From Halocaridina rubra (lineage: Eukaryota; Arthropoda; Malacostraca; Decapoda; Atyidae), in contig JAXCGZ010013655.1 in assembly GCA_037179515.1 (NCBI GenBank), positions 7,501-45,000 of the forward strand: a DNA stretch of 37,500 nt. Reading direction: 5' to 3'. The translations under genes were made by a program, and so were the position numbers. How positions within the stretch are numbered: position 1 is the stretch's first letter; the number at the start of each line of letters is the position of its first letter. Under the pieces are notes generated by a model. That model had not been told where the DNA came from. It searched no databases and saw only the letters and a program-made list of their open reading frames with translations. This document shows positions 1 to 10,066 of the stretch, one piece after another.

Positions 1-168
1 GTACTCATATTCTTACTTTCTTTATTACACCTTTAATATTTGTCTGTTCTCTTTCTAGCCTTTTTCCACATATTCTAGGTTATATGCGGGATAAGAGGCT
101 ACGGAACAAGGATACTCGAGCCAGGAAAAGGTGAAAAAGGCTAGCAAGAAACAACTACCCTATGCAGA

Positions 169-303
<135 letters not shown>

Positions 304-384
304 AAAACCTATGTTTTCCCTTGCGCGTCATAAATGTCGACTAAATCGGGCGAACGAGGGGACGGAATCATCTCTATTGTGTTT

Positions 385-445
385 TCTCCCACGAAGAGTA
401 AACTTTTTGCTCTGACTCAGCCACCCACTTATAAGGGAGATAATG
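385..445 (+). repeat. Dispersed repeat tail, GCCACCCACTTATAAGGGAG type
   Basis: This stretch carries a 'gactcagccaccca..ttataagggagataatgg' pattern that recurs in diverged form at 4700-4752 and 27505-27550 (ctcggccacc...cttacaaggg). All three copies are on the + strand. They are probably the 3' portion of one unclassified repeat family; I do not recognise the full element. Confidence 0.5.
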
Positions 446-513
446 GCTTTCTTTTCAAAGTTATCACGCTAACCCTATTCAAAATTGTCTTGCTAATAGT
501 AAGAGCATAATAA

Positions 514-712
514 GTAGTCACCGTGGCTCAAGCGGTAGCGTCCGCGACTCTGAGGCGTCAGGTCGAGGGTTCTCGCCCCGTCACGGTCTGAGATTAGCAA
601 GGGCATGCACTCAGGGTAACGATTACATATGTCAAAACAAGTCCTTCGCAAGAAGGCAACCGTCCTCGCCCTTAATAGAAAAGGGAGTCCGTGACGTAAA
701 ACCGGAACAACA
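514..712 (+). mobile_element. tRNA-derived SINE, copy A, with target-site duplication
   Basis: The head is tRNA-like, with an A-box-like GTGGCTCAAGCGGTAGCG and a B-box-like GGTCGAGGGTTCTCGCCCCG. An unrelated body follows (GGGCATGCACTCAGGGTAAC, CAAGAAGGCAACCGTCC) and a tail ending GTAAAACCGGAACAA. The flanks 498-513 (AGTAAGAGCATAATAA) and 713-728 (AGTAAGAGCAAAATAA) match in 15 of 16 positions, as expected of a target-site duplication made by LINE machinery. Related copies lie at 14372, 22278, 26722, 33389, 36122 (reverse), 37086 and a fragment at 18855 (reverse). The RNA polymerase III promoter boxes are inferred from the consensus pattern. The mobilising LINE is unknown: the tail resembles neither LINE tail in this window. 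Confidence 0.85.
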
Positions 713-992
713 AGTAAGAGCAAAATAACGTATTGCATTGCTATTATGTTTTTTATTCTAAGTATTTGCTGCTAAGTTATATTCATGTTATACATATATT
801 GTATATTCATTCGGCCCATGTGCATAGATTTTTTTTTTTTCAAAAGTGTGCTTGAGGTTGTCTGTATTCACTCATTACATGAACGGAAACTGCCAATATT
901 AGTTAATGATATACAGTATATAATATATACCCCCATTAACAAAATAGAAATAAAAATATTTATTAAGAATTTCACTATTGTTTAAACACTAG

Positions 993-3402
993 GTCAAAGT
1001 TTTTATTCATTTGGTTCTAAAACTTACATCCATTTTCGCTCCCCCACCACCAATCCCTCCTACTCAACGCCGCCTTTGGCACTTCGAGCGAACTCAATAT
1101 GAAAATTTGCGTAACTTTCTCTTTGACTTTCCATGGGATGACTACTGCTTTCGGTCCCGCAACCCTGATCGGGTAGCTGTAAAAGTTGCCGAGATCATGA
1201 CCGCGGGAATGGAGGCGTACATCCCCTCTTCTACAAAAACTTTCTCTCCCCCTAAACCTTGGTTTGATCGTGCCTGCTCCTTGGCTATCCAGGCTAGGAA
1301 TCAGGCTCACCGATCTTACCAAGCCTCTCCGTCCGATTTAACTCGCTCTGCTTTTATTATAGCTAGGAATCGCTGTACAGCTCAGATTCGAAGGTCTAAG
1401 GCTTCCTTTATAAGAAGGAAAGTTGATGACCTTAACTCCTCTCCCACTGACAAATGCTTCTGGTCCTTAGCCAAAAACCTCTCCAAAAACTTCTGTAACT
1501 CAAGCTTTCCCCCTCTCATTCGTTCTGGTGGTTCTATAGCTTGCTCTCCCACTGACAAAGCCACTCTCTTTGGCTCTCATTTTTCTGCCAACTCTTCTAT
1601 CAACGATTCCAGCGCACCTGTTCCTCAGTCTTTTCCCCTCTCTAACCCTATGCCCTCCCTTATCCTTTCTTCACGCAAAGTTCATAAGGTTCTTCGCTCA
1701 CTAAAGACAAACAAGGCATCTGGTCCCAATGGTATCCCTGCAAGGTTCCTTAAGGAGTTTGCAGATGAACTGGCTCCCGTGCTTTGCCGTCTTTTTCGCC
1801 TCATTCTTTCAACCAGTATCTATCCTTCATCTTGGAAGCATGCTCTAGTTCAACCTGTTCCTAAGAAGGGTGACCGCTCTATTCCTTCTAACTACCGACC
1901 TATTGCTCTAACCTCCTCTATTGCTAAAGTTTTCGAAACTTTGCTCAATGCTCACTTCTTGAAACGCCTTGAATCCAACTCACTTATCTCCGATCACCAG
2001 TACGGCTTCCGCAAGGCAAGATCCACTGGTGATCTCCTGTCCTATCTTACTCATGTATGGTCATCTTCTCTGAGGAACTATGGGGAATCCTTTGTCGTCG
2101 CCCTTGATATCTCTAAGGCTTTTGACAGAGTCTGGCACAAGGCTCTGTTGGCCAAACTCCCTGCCTACGGCTTTACCCCTTCTTTCTGTTCTCTGATTTC
2201 CAGTTTTCTCACTGACCGTTCTATATCTGTAGTTGTTGATGGCGCGATATCTAGCCCTTTCTCTGTGTCCAGTGGTGTTCCACAGGGCTCTGTTCTTTCA
2301 CCTACTCTCTTCCTTCTCTTCATCAATGATCTTCTACAGTCCCCATCTTCCTCTCTTCTTCATGCCTTTGCCGATGATTCTACCCTTCACTTTTCCTCTG
2401 CCTTTTTTTCACAACCTTCATCTGTTACTCGTAATCAATCTCGTATCACTCTTTCTTCTACTCTTAACTCCGATTTGCAGAGAGTATCTGAATGGGGCAC
2501 TCAAAATTTAGCTAAATTCAATGCCTCCAAGACACAGTTTCTGGCTATCTCTTTATCTTCTTCTCCTCCTGATAACCCTATTGTCTTCGAAACTAATGAA
2601 ATTTACCCTCTTAACTCTATCAATATATTAGGAATCCATATAGCCTCTAACTTGTCTTGGAGGAATCACATAATCCAAATTTCTAAATCTTCATCCAAAA
2701 AATTGGGGGTTTTGTTTCGTTTTCGTTATTACTTTTCCTCATTGCAGTTACTTAAAATTTACAAAGGTCTTATTCGCCCCTGCTTAGAATATTGCTCACA
2801 CATCTGGGGTGCTTCTTCCTTTACTTATCTTCTTGATAGGGTTCAATCTAAGGCAGTCAGACTCATTAATAATCCTTCTCTTACTTCTAACCTGGATTCT
2901 CTCTCTCTTCGCCGTAAGGTATCTTCCCTTTCGCTTTTCTATCGCTACTACTTCCATCGCTGCTCTGATGAGTTGGCGAGTTGCATCCCTCCTCCACTGC
3001 CGAGGCCGCGTAACACTCGCCAAGCGGCCTCATCTCACAGGTACTGTGTGGAGATTTGTAGCTCGCGGATTGGTCGGTGCAGCGACTGCTTCTTCCCATC
3101 TACCTCCAGACTCTGGAACTCTCTTCCTCCTTCTGTCTTTCCTAATTCTTATGACCTTTCATCCTTCAAAAAGCAGATCTATCGTCATCTCAGAGCCTAG
3201 TCCTCCATATCTCTGGGTCCTCTTTACTTTGACTGTTTTTTCTGTCTGTCGTTTTCCTTTGTGTGACATTACCTCATCTCTGCCTTGCCCTTAACTTTTT
3301 CTTTTCCTTCGTCTTGGTATTTTCTCGTGCCCGGGCCTTTGTTGATGAGGGCAGTTTCTGCCTATCCCGGTGTCACTCTCTTAAAAAAAGAAAAAAAAAA
3401 AC
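993..3402 (+). mobile_element. 5'-truncated non-LTR retrotransposon (LINE), poly(A)-tailed
   Basis: The element contains an open reverse-transcriptase frame, about 185 bases of pyrimidine-rich 3' UTR and a terminal A-rich tract at 3385-3400. The frame is open from 993, just after a TAG at 990-992, and enters mid-ORF2, so ORF1 and most of the endonuclease are missing. This is classic 5' truncation. Tail-only copies of the same family lie at about 5660-5830 and 18236-18430. I could not find a convincing target-site duplication. The clade is probably in the jockey/CR1 superfamily; I cannot settle it by eye. Confidence 0.85.
1011..3200 (+). CDS. LINE ORF2 fragment: reverse transcriptase
   Basis: This is an uninterrupted frame of about 729 codons. 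It begins in the linker between endonuclease and reverse transcriptase. The first in-frame codon at 1011 is TTG, not ATG, so no native start survives. Visible reverse-transcriptase blocks in order are: LKTNKASGPNGIPARFLK, VPKKGDRSIPSNYRPIALTS, the SDHQYGFRKARST block, VVALDISKAFDRVWH (first catalytic Asp region), SSGVPQGSVLSPTLFLLFIN, and the catalytic FADD box within HAFADDSTL. The C-terminal thumb and tail follow, with LIRPCLEYCSHIWG and a terminal RLWNSLPPSVFPNSYDLSSFKKQI. In intact elements this protein copies RNA at a nicked target site. Absence of stops over 2.2 kb points to a young insertion, but without ORF1 and endonuclease it cannot be autonomous. Composition is pyrimidine-rich on the coding strand, unlike the AT-rich flanks. 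Confidence 0.9.
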   Translation: MVLKLTSIFAPPPPIPPTQRRLWHFERTQYENLRNFLFDFPWDDYCFRSRNPDRVAVKVAEIMTAGMEAYIPSSTKTFSPPKPWFDRACSLAIQARNQAHRSYQASPSDLTRSAFIIARNRCTAQIRRSKASFIRRKVDDLNSSPTDKCFWSLAKNLSKNFCNSSFPPLIRSGGSIACSPTDKATLFGSHFSANSSINDSSAPVPQSFPLSNPMPSLILSSRKVHKVLRSLKTNKASGPNGIPARFLKEFADELAPVLCRLFRLILSTSIYPSSWKHALVQPVPKKGDRSIPSNYRPIALTSSIAKVFETLLNAHFLKRLESNSLISDHQYGFRKARSTGDLLSYLTHVWSSSLRNYGESFVVALDISKAFDRVWHKALLAKLPAYGFTPSFCSLISSFLTDRSISVVVDGAISSPFSVSSGVPQGSVLSPTLFLLFINDLLQSPSSSLLHAFADDSTLHFSSAFFSQPSSVTRNQSRITLSSTLNSDLQRVSEWGTQNLAKFNASKTQFLAISLSSSPPDNPIVFETNEIYPLNSINILGIHIASNLSWRNHIIQISKSSSKKLGVLFRFRYYFSSLQLLKIYKGLIRPCLEYCSHIWGASSFTYLLDRVQSKAVRLINNPSLTSNLDSLSLRRKVSSLSLFYRYYFHRCSDELASCIPPPLPRPRNTRQAASSHRYCVEICSSRIGRCSDCFFPSTSRLWNSLPPSVFPNSYDLSSFKKQIYRHLRA

Positions 3403-3412
3403 TATACTTTGT

Positions 3413-3800
3413 TGTAGACGAATTCTGAAGGTTTTTATCACTCCAAGGGTCATTCCGGGAGATACTTCTGCAATCTTTTGACGAATAACATCCTTTAATT
3501 CTTCAATGATACCCGATCGATGTTTGTAGACCTCAGCTTCAAGTAACCCCAGAGAAAATAATCACTGGGGTTGAGATCGAGCGAGCGTGCAGGCCATCCA
3601 ATGTCACCGCATAAGGAAATCAAACGTCCTGGAAACATTTCTCTTAGAGCGTCCATTGATCTTCTTGCTGTGTGTGCGGTGGCTCCATCCTTCTGAAACC
3701 ACACATCCTGATTGCGAAGGTCGTTTATTCTTGATTCCAGACATATTGCAGCATCTCTACATACCGGTCATATGTTGCTGTAACCGAATGATTTCTCTCC
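3413..3800 (-). pseudogene. mariner/Tc1-type transposase relic (C-terminal half)
   Basis: Read on the minus strand, 3704-3495 encodes VWFQKDGATAHTARRSMD and then LDLNPSDYFLWGYLK, the catalytic-core pattern of mariner-like DDE transposases that cut and paste DNA at TA sites. Related sequence continues on both sides in other frames. Upstream, near 3710-3790, is a VTATYDRYVEMLQ segment; downstream, near 3415-3510, is an EELKDVIRQKIAEVSPGM segment ending FRIRLQ. At least two frameshifts separate these pieces, and the N-terminal DNA-binding half is absent. It abuts the poly(A) tail of the LINE on one side and the 89-base tandem repeat on the other. Confidence 0.8.
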
Positions 3801-3805
3801 TCAAA

Positions 3806-4168
3806 AAAAAATAAGGGCCCCACGCACCAAAGTTTAAAACTGCGCACTATACAGTCACTCATTTACTGTGTAGAGGTCTTGCATAAAGCTGTCTAAAAAA
3901 TAAGGGCCCCATACACCTAAGTTCTAAACTGCGCACCATTCAGTCACTCTTTTATTGTGTAGAGGTCTTGCATGAAGGTGTCTAAAAAATAAGGGCCCCA
4001 TACACCTAAGTTCGAAACTGCGCTCCATGCAGTCACTCGTTGACTGTGTAGAAGTCTTACATGAAGCTGTCTAAAAAATAAGGGCCCCATTCACCAAAGT
4101 TCAAAACTGCGCACCATACAGTCATCCGTTTACTGTGAAGAAGTCTTTCATGAAGCTGTCTAGGGTTA
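3806..4168. repeat. Four tandem copies of an 89-base unit
   Basis: The marker TAAGGGCCCC recurs at 3812, 3901, 3990 and 4079, giving an exact 89-base period three times in a row. Each unit continues with AC(C/T)(T/A)AAGTT.(T/G/C)AAACTGCGC, then CAGTCA(C/T)(T/C)C and ends near AAGCTGTCTA. The copies differ by scattered substitutions only. No reading frame or known function was recognised. Confidence 0.93.
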
Positions 4169-4271
4169 TTTTCTGCCCAATAACGAAAATTTTACTTATT
4201 CACGTAGCCAGAGGCCCGATTTCTTAAACAGTGTAAACCTAGGAGTCCTAGCAACACATAGGCGAAAGTTA

Positions 4272-4394
<123 letters not shown>

Positions 4395-4751
4395 AAGTAT
4401 GACTCCGAAACGGACAATGAAAACTTCCCTCATCAGGCCCGGTCACCACAATAATGGGATAAAGCAAAGAGAAGCAGAAATGGGAAGTATTTTGACTTGT
4501 CAGATGTGAAGGAATAATAAGCAATGTGTGATATTGGTGTTCTACGTATACCCTCTTCTTCCCATTCCTGATCAGAACTCAACTTGCCTGTTTATCTTCT
4601 TTATTCTTCACATTCTACCTTACTGCTTATTTTCAAGCACGAGATGTAGATGATTCTCCGTGCTGTCTTTGCTCCGGCTTGAGGTGTGTGTGGATCGTGG
4701 CGAATGCCCGTTTCTCGGCTCGGCCACCCCCCTTACAAGGGAGAATGAGGC

Positions 4752-4753
4752 AT

Positions 4754-4845
<92 letters not shown>

Positions 4846-4868
4846 TATATATATAAATTTTATTATAC

Positions 4869-4945
<77 letters not shown>

Positions 4946-4952
4946 TTTATGA

Positions 4953-5006
<54 letters not shown>

Positions 5007-5017
5007 ATTATTATCAG

Positions 5018-5089
<72 letters not shown>
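4752..5089. repeat. (AT)n followed by (TTA)n microsatellite
   Basis: About 105 bases of AT repeats join about 230 bases of imperfect TTA trinucleotide repeats. The array begins directly after a dispersed-repeat end (about 4700-4752) of the type described at 385-445. Bases 5090-5660 hold no recognisable gene. Confidence 0.95.
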
Positions 5090-5090
<1 letters not shown>

Positions 5091-5659
5091 CCAAAATGCC
5101 TTGCAGTACCTTATGCTATCGATAAAAGCGCTCGATAATAATATCCAAAATTATATTTTACTATTTCAGAAATTAATACTTCCTAAAATAGAAATGCTAA
5201 AAAGGCGATATTGAAATGAGTTAACCATGCAGTGATGTACACACAAAACTGTAGATATGGTTTTTTGTCTTAGTTATAGATGTTTGTCCTATCTATCTAT
5301 ATCTGTCTATATACAGTGTCCTTATTTCCCCTTGTAATGGGGGTGTCATGGCCATGACACACATTCAACACGATCCACACTTACATTAGCTGCTCCTCTT
5401 AGCTCCTTAGGGATAAAGGGTTGCCACAGACCCCCCTCCCGCCCTGCTTGGGTCACCTACAAGGTAGCCAGGCGAGGATATTGTACAATGAGACCCGACA
5501 GCCACAGCTGGCCTGATTTCCGCATCTGTGAAGAAGATATTGATTCATCACACAGAGTAAGCAAAGCTGTTTTTCTACAGAAATATTGCAATATCAAATT
5601 GACCAGAAACAAAAATATAGAACTTGCCAATGTCATATATCCCTCCTGCCATAGCTCTA

Positions 5660-5830
5660 CGTCTTCATTTATTTGACTATTCTTACAGCCTGTCTTTTTC
5701 TTGTGTGTATCTTTCTCTCATTTCTGTCTTGTCCTTAAGCTGCTACTTTCTCTTCTTAATGCTTCCCTGGTGCCCGGGCCCGATAAGTGCTATTTTCTTT
5801 GCCCGTCCTGGTGTCACAAAAACACTGCAA
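5660..5830 (+). mobile_element. 3'-tail fragment of the LINE at 993-3402
   Basis: This stretch shares the pyrimidine-rich 3' UTR of the larger LINE: TTTCTGTCTTGTCCTTAAGC, TGCCCGGGCC, TTTGCCCG and CCTGGTGTCAC near the end. It carries no reverse-transcriptase coding sequence and no clear poly(A). It is an old, severely 5'-truncated insertion. Confidence 0.7.
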
Positions 5831-6367
5831 TGTATTTGCTCCTGTGAATGAGAGAAAAATGGTTATTTGAAATAAATAAAAATAGGCAAAAAATAAAATA
5901 TATCTTTGTAAAAATTTTGAAACCATTGATCTGAATGTAAAAAATATGAAGAAAAAGAATTATTTAAATGTAACTGAAATGAATGTAGAGAGACTCTAAA
6001 CCAGGGGTGTGCAACCTTTTTTCCCAAAGGGCCACTAGTCACGACTCTGTTGGTATGGAGGGCCACATAACCTTACTATTTCATGCTATTTACTACGATC
6101 GAAGACATATTATGTGAGATTATACTAATAAAGATAGATAATTAGTTTGTTACTGATTTTATTTAAATTGGGATCACAAAAATAAGAATTGTCTGAAACA
6201 AAAGTATTTTCCTTACTATAAATGAGCAAATGAAAGGCTACCGTACCTTATTATTATAATGTACAAACATAAATAATTACTTATTATTGGTTAACTGGGA
6301 TCATTAACATAAGAATTATCAAACACAGACATTTTCCTAATCATTAATGAGCAAATGAAAGGCTACC

Positions 6368-8163
6368 CTAGTGAGATGGTTGATGCTGCATTTGGGACAC
6401 CAACTCATCAATATCAGGCTGTATGGATGATGTGGCTACATGCAGGGTACATTCCAAATGTTCATCAATAAGTAAAGACCTATGCTTGTTTTTAACTAGA
6501 TTCATTTTTGAAAAAAGCTGCTCACATACGTATGTGCTACCAAACACTACCATCACTTTCCTTGCATGAGCAGAGTTTTGGATACACTGTTACTGATACA
6601 TGCTTCTTATAAAACTGGTATACTGAACTATCATCAAACTTCTTTCTTAGTTCATCATTGCACTGTAGTTCAATTATTTCCATCTGTATGTCCTCGGGAA
6701 TTGCTGTCACATCCACAGAAAAAGGAGAAGCAAAGACTTCGATGAATGGCTTGTGAATGTTTCTTGAGGTCACCAAATCTTTCTGAAAATTCCTCTCGTA
6801 AGACTGCCAATTTGTCACCATACTTCTGATACTGAGGGTTGCTAGTGTCATGGTTTTTCAGTGTAGGAAAGTGGGCTGGGTTTTGGTTTCTGATTTGTGA
6901 CTCCCACAGACGCAATTTTATCTGGAAGCCTTTGATCAGTGAGAACATCTCATTTATTAGTTGATCTTTTGCTTGAAATCTAACATTCAGTGCACTAAGA
7001 TGATTAGTTATATCTACTAAAAATGCTAAATCACATCTTCATTCCTTATCTCTCAATTCAGGGATAGCATTACCTTTCATATCTAAGAACAGCGCAATTT
7101 CTTCCAAAAGGTCATATGCTCTCTTCAACATTCCTGCTTTGCTTAGCCACCTTACCTCACAAAAATACTTCACATCACTGTACTCTGCATCAATGTCTGC
7201 CATTAACTGCTGAAACTCGCGGTGATTTAGACTTCTTGACCTAATGAAATTGACAGCTTTCACGAGAATATTAGTCACATGCTGAAAGTTTATTGTCTTC
7301 GCACATAAAGCTTCCTGGTGTATGATACAATGCAGGACAATAAGTGAACCGAAGTCAATATTTTGAGACCCCATTCTAGTCTTCAGTAATCCAAAAACCC
7401 CATTTCTCTGACCAGACATCGCAGGCGCACCATCTGTTGTAATGGAAACTAAATTAGTGTAGTCCAGTCCAAACCTTGCCAATGATTTTTCCAATTCATC
7501 AAAAATAGATTGTCCTGTTGTGGTCCCCTTCATGCTTTGTAGTGAAGCCATTTCCTCTGTAATATTATAGTCATTGTCAACTCCCCTAATATACACAGCC
7601 AGTTGTGCAGTGTCTGTGGTGTCACAACTCTCATCAAGAGCAACAGAGTATGAAGAAAGAGCACTAACTCGCTTGGCAATTGTACTTTCAATATTCTCTG
7701 AGAGACTGTCTATTCTTCTAGCAACAGTATATCTTGAAAGGCTTATGTTTTCAACTCTTTTTGTCAGGAAACATATTGTCTGAGGCTACACACAAACATT
7801 CTTTAACTAACTCACCATCAGAATAGGGCTTGAGTCTTTTTACAAGGAATTGACTAATCAAAAAGCTTGTTTTGAGAGATGCATCATATTCCTTAAGTTT
7901 CTTTGTAAACACTGACTGTTGTCCTTTCAGAGATTTCTGCAAGAATGATATTTTTTCTTTGCGTGCTTCACCTGTCATATTTTCATATTCTTTGTGTTTT
8001 GTGATGTAGTGTCTTTTGATGTTATATTCTTTTAAAACAGAAATGGTTTCATGGCACACAAGGCACAATGCTTTACCCCCTGATTGTAAATATTGTTCAG
8101 TCCATTTCTCTCGAAAACTCCGGTTTTCATCTGCAATCTTGCGTTTTTACTCGTAGAAGCCAT
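6368..8163 (-). pseudogene. hAT transposase relic (ZBED5/GTF2IRD2-like)
   Basis: Family recognition rests on several segments. A Cys/His zinc-finger-like N-terminus (CLVCHETISVLKEYNIKRHY, about 8068-8000) comes first. The core follows with YIRGVDNDYNITEEMASLQ and SITTDGAPAMSGQRNG (about 7600-7400). The C-terminal dimerisation region reads CEQLFSKMNLVKNKHRS and LHVATSSIQPDIDELVSQMQ (about 6520-6380). Intact relatives cut and paste hAT elements, and domesticated relatives occur in vertebrates. The likely start ATG is at 8163. The frame is broken by a shift near 8135, another near 7755, an in-frame TGA at 7039-7041 where the family has Trp, and further shifts near 6950-6540. It cannot make a functional enzyme as it stands. 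Confidence 0.88.
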
Positions 8164-8229
8164 TATTAGTGCAATAAGATCTCTCCTGCAGAGCAAAATA
8201 TATAATAGGAAAAAGTTAACTTTAAATTA

Positions 8230-8522
8230 AAGACTAACTCTAATTAAGTTGTTTATGTTGCAGTTTTGTGATTGGCTTTAGAAAACTTGCAAGCAAAACA
8301 TTTTGAGAATTATATATTTCTGCTGAAAATGTGGTATTCATTATATTGCAATCTATTACATTTTTCTTAATTAAAGGCTTTAATTAATAATAATGTAATA
8401 GACTGCAATATAATTAGTACCAAATTTCAGCAGAAATATATAATTCTCAAAATGTTTTGCTTGCAAGTTTTCTAAAGCCAATCACAAAACTGCAACATAA
8501 ACAACTTAGAGTTAAACTTAGA
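8230..8522. repeat. Large palindrome (about 130-base arms, about 27-base loop)
   Basis: The left arm (about 8233-8364) and right arm (about 8391-8522) are near-perfect reverse complements: TTTGTGATTGGCTTTAGAAA against TTTCTAAAGCCAATCACAAA, and ATATATTTCTGCTGAAA against TTTCAGCAGAAATATAT. Mismatches cluster at the tip. The loop contains its own short TTAATTAAAGG inverted motif. It lies between the transposase start and the right end of the hAT element, and may be a nested fold-back insertion or a duplicated subterminal region. Confidence 0.9.
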
Positions 8523-8772
8523 ATACCGGTAATCACAAATCAACCACAACAAATGAAGCACACTGATTTCACCACTTGAGTCTAAGATAAACTGAGAACT
8601 ATATTAATTCCTGTACGGCTGTACTGCAAAGCTTAGCAAAGAGTGTAAAAAGTGTAAACATCCAACCTTAAAAATAATGATCGTTTCGGTGTTTACAATG
8701 ATCTTAAAAGGGGTTACTGATAACGATGACCCCTCGTACCATCGGTTATTGAGGAAGAGTTGTTGATGAAAA

Positions 8773-8982
<210 letters not shown>

Positions 8983-9064
8983 GAGGGCCGCACTATAGCT
9001 TATTTATTTTTAGGAGAAAGGGCCGCAATGAAAGCCCTTGAGGGCCGCAGGTTGCACACCCCTG

Positions 9065-9898
9065 AACGTAGAGAAATTTTTAGTGAGGATTGTTAAAAAG
9101 GCTGCCTCTCACCAACGCAAAGAATGTGACCATGTGGTTTTGTTTACATTTTTCAGACGGTAAAAACTATGATAGGAATTGCAATGTCGACTGGTTTATT
9201 TATTTTATTAGCTTTGGAAAAAGGCCTTGTAAGCGACAATTTACTTATCGTAAAATACAAATTAATGTCGACTTTTTAATCAGAGAGTTTTAATTAACGG
9301 TAGGATATGCTAATTATAGTAACATTGTTAAAATGTGCACAGGTATCCCTCGTTTTAGTACAGGTGTAATGATAAATGTGGTATTTTTCTGTTATTACAC
9401 CCGGATCAACCGACTGTGTTATTCTGTGTAAACATTCAGAACACATATAAAATAATAGGAAAGACATTAATTTAACCTAAAAGGAAGACGGGTGAAACCG
9501 TAAAAATATACGACAGGATATCACCTCCACTAGGTTCAAGAGAAAGTTGACCTCCAAGCGGGAATAATTTGAGTTTTGTTAATGATACTTAAAGTATAAA
9601 GGGAACCTCTAAATGCTAGCAGGCAGCTAAATCCCCCCAAAATGGATATTAAGGAATATCAGGGCACTGAAAAAAGTTAAGATTCGGTTTTTGCATCCCT
9701 TCAATTTTTGGACTAAGGTATTTTTTTTTATAGGTGTCGATGTGCTTTGAATTAATCATATAATTGTTTTCGTCGAGAATCGCTATTTTTTTATGTTAGG
9801 GCCAATATTGGTATACTGTGGTGGGTACTTAAAGAAGCTAATCCAAGTAACACAACCTAATGCAACTAACCAAACCTAAGTCAAATTTGAAGCCTTAT
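9065..9898. other. Intergenic, no gene recognised
   Basis: AT-rich sequence between the hAT right end and the CR1 3' end. I see no coding region longer than about 65 codons with family resemblance, no tRNA and no repeat array. Confidence 0.6.
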
Positions 9899-10066
9899 TA
9901 AGAACATAAGAACATAAGAATAGAGGACACTGCAACATGCCTACTGGCACACACGAGGCAGCTCCATTTTTGAATTGTATTTTCAGCATGTCTAACCTAT
10001 TCTATTCTACTCTACTTATTTATTCTATTTTTCTGTTTATGATTTTTCTAATAAGCACTAACCTAT

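Noticed and set aside
516..600. True tRNA gene at the SINE heads
   Set aside because: A- and B-box-like motifs are present, but the acceptor stem does not close and the unit repeats with an attached SINE body.
1017..1322. Antisense frames within the LINE reverse-transcriptase region (also 2796-3294)
   Set aside because: Shadows of the pyrimidine-rich coding frame; no independent features.
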